Origin: Sporosarcina sp. FSL K6-1522
GTDB lineage: Bacteria; Bacillota; Bacilli; Bacillales_A; Planococcaceae
NCBI RefSeq assembly: GCF_038622445.1
Contig: NZ_CP152019.1
Span: forward strand, 3,632,501 to 3,696,500
Direction: 5' to 3'
DNA length: 64,000 nt
How positions within the stretch are numbered: the stretch's first letter is position 1; each line of letters begins with the position of its first letter. Of this stretch, positions 63,467 through 64,000 are shown one piece after another. The notes below the pieces were generated by a model. It was not told the origin of the DNA. It ran no database searches and saw nothing but the letters and a program-made list of their open reading frames with translations. The translations under genes were made by a program, and so were the position numbers.

Positions 63467-64000
63467 TTACTGTAAAAATAGTCGTTGGATATCATTCCAA
63501 GTGACGACTAGCATGAGAATCATGAGTAAGACAATCCCGACAAAATGGACCATACCTTCTTTTTGCTTGTCTACTGGCTTGCCACGAACCGCTTCGATTA
63601 GGAAAAATAATAATCTTCCACCATCTAATGCAGGCAATGGCAATAAATTCATAATCCCAAGGTTGATACTCAATATCGCTGCCCAGTTCATCAAACTAAA
63701 GAAACCGTGCTGTGCAACCGCATCTGTAGCCTGATAAATGCCCACAGGCCCCGACAATGCATCTATCGAGAATTGCCCTGTTACGAGCTTGCCAAGCAGT
63801 CCAAATATCTCCTTAATCCAAGTAACAGTCTGATCCGCTCCAAAGACAACTGCTTTTAATGGATCCTTTTCCAACGGCCTTGTTATGCCAATTTGACCAA
63901 ATTGTTCGCCCGTTTTTTCATCCACTATCGTATTCGGAGTAATTTCCAACGGCACAGTTGCCCCATCACGCTCCACTACAAAACCAAGCGGTACGCCAGG
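63467..64000 (-). CDS. rasP: Site-2 protease RseP/RasP, C-terminal part (5' end outside window)
   Basis: This is an M50 intramembrane zinc protease that cleaves anti-sigma factors and signal-peptide remnants in the membrane. Only the last 177 residues are in the window: part of the PDZ domain (GVPLGFVVERDGATVPLEITPN), then the conserved C-terminal site NLGIMNLLPLPALDGGRLLFFLIEAVRGKPVD and a final membrane helix (HFVGIVLLMILMLVVTW). The N-terminal HExxH lies beyond the right edge. Its place before proS matches B. subtilis rasP. Confidence 0.96.
   Translation of the reverse strand, partial: PGVPLGFVVERDGATVPLEITPNTIVDEKTGEQFGQIGITRPLEKDPLKAVVFGADQTVTWIKEIFGLLGKLVTGQFSIDALSGPVGIYQATDAVAQHGFFSLMNWAAILSINLGIMNLLPLPALDGGRLLFFLIEAVRGKPVDKQKEGMVHFVGIVLLMILMLVVTWNDIQRLFLQ

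Noticed and set aside
1..64000. tRNA, rRNA, prophage or intact insertion sequence
   Set aside because: No cloverleaf-like or rRNA sequence, transposase, integrase or phage structural gene was recognised.

Overview
This window reads as chromosomal DNA from an endospore-forming Firmicute of the order Bacillales. Spore genes (cotE, spoVS, dpaA, dpaB, a spoIIIE-type translocase) lie among housekeeping genes in almost the same order as the 147-154 degree region of Bacillus subtilis, seen here reversed. Moderate GC content and many copies of a dispersed palindromic repeat suggest a Planococcaceae-type genome such as Sporosarcina; that genus-level guess is inference. Nearly every gene is on the minus strand.

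Layout from left to right. (1) 1-4.4 kb, accessory: the end of a sigma-54-dependent activator, a 42-bp tandem repeat, a zinc alcohol dehydrogenase with what looks like a sigma-54 promoter and upstream dyad, then azlCD and a TrmB-type regulator. (2) 4.5-14.3 kb: hfq, miaA, a lipase, mutL, mutS, cotE (apparently starting at CTG), ricA and miaB. (3) 14.7-26.2 kb: spoVS, ymdB, rny, recA, cinA, pgsA, rodZ, ymfK, ymfI, ymfH, ymfF. (4) 26.3-31.9 kb: a nupNOPQ-type nucleoside ABC importer with a GntR regulator. (5) 32.1-43.9 kb: spoIIIE/ftsK, rnjB, dapA, asd, dpaB, dpaA, ymxH, mlpA, pnp. (6) 44.6-48.7 kb: a four-gene cassette between rpsO and pnp, which are normally neighbours. (7) 49.2-64 kb: rpsO, ribF, truB, rbfA, ylxP, infB, ylxQ, ylxR, nusA, rimP, polC, proS and the end of rseP.

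How the genes work together. Regions 2, 3, 5 and 7 handle mismatch repair and recombination, RNA processing and decay, translation initiation, tRNA modification, lysine/DAP and dipicolinate synthesis, and membrane and cell-shape functions. asd and dapA supply dihydrodipicolinate, which DpaAB oxidises to spore dipicolinate.

The best candidate for an undescribed system is the rpsO-pnp cassette: a WYL-domain regulator, a protein with an HNH-like N-terminal motif and a multi-helix membrane region, a small YkgJ-like cysteine-cluster protein, and a glycine-rich membrane protein. All four genes overlap or abut, and an extended -10 promoter with a perfect inverted repeat over the predicted start point lies upstream. 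Regulator type, coupling and placement fit a defence or toxic-effector module, but no function can be proved from sequence alone.
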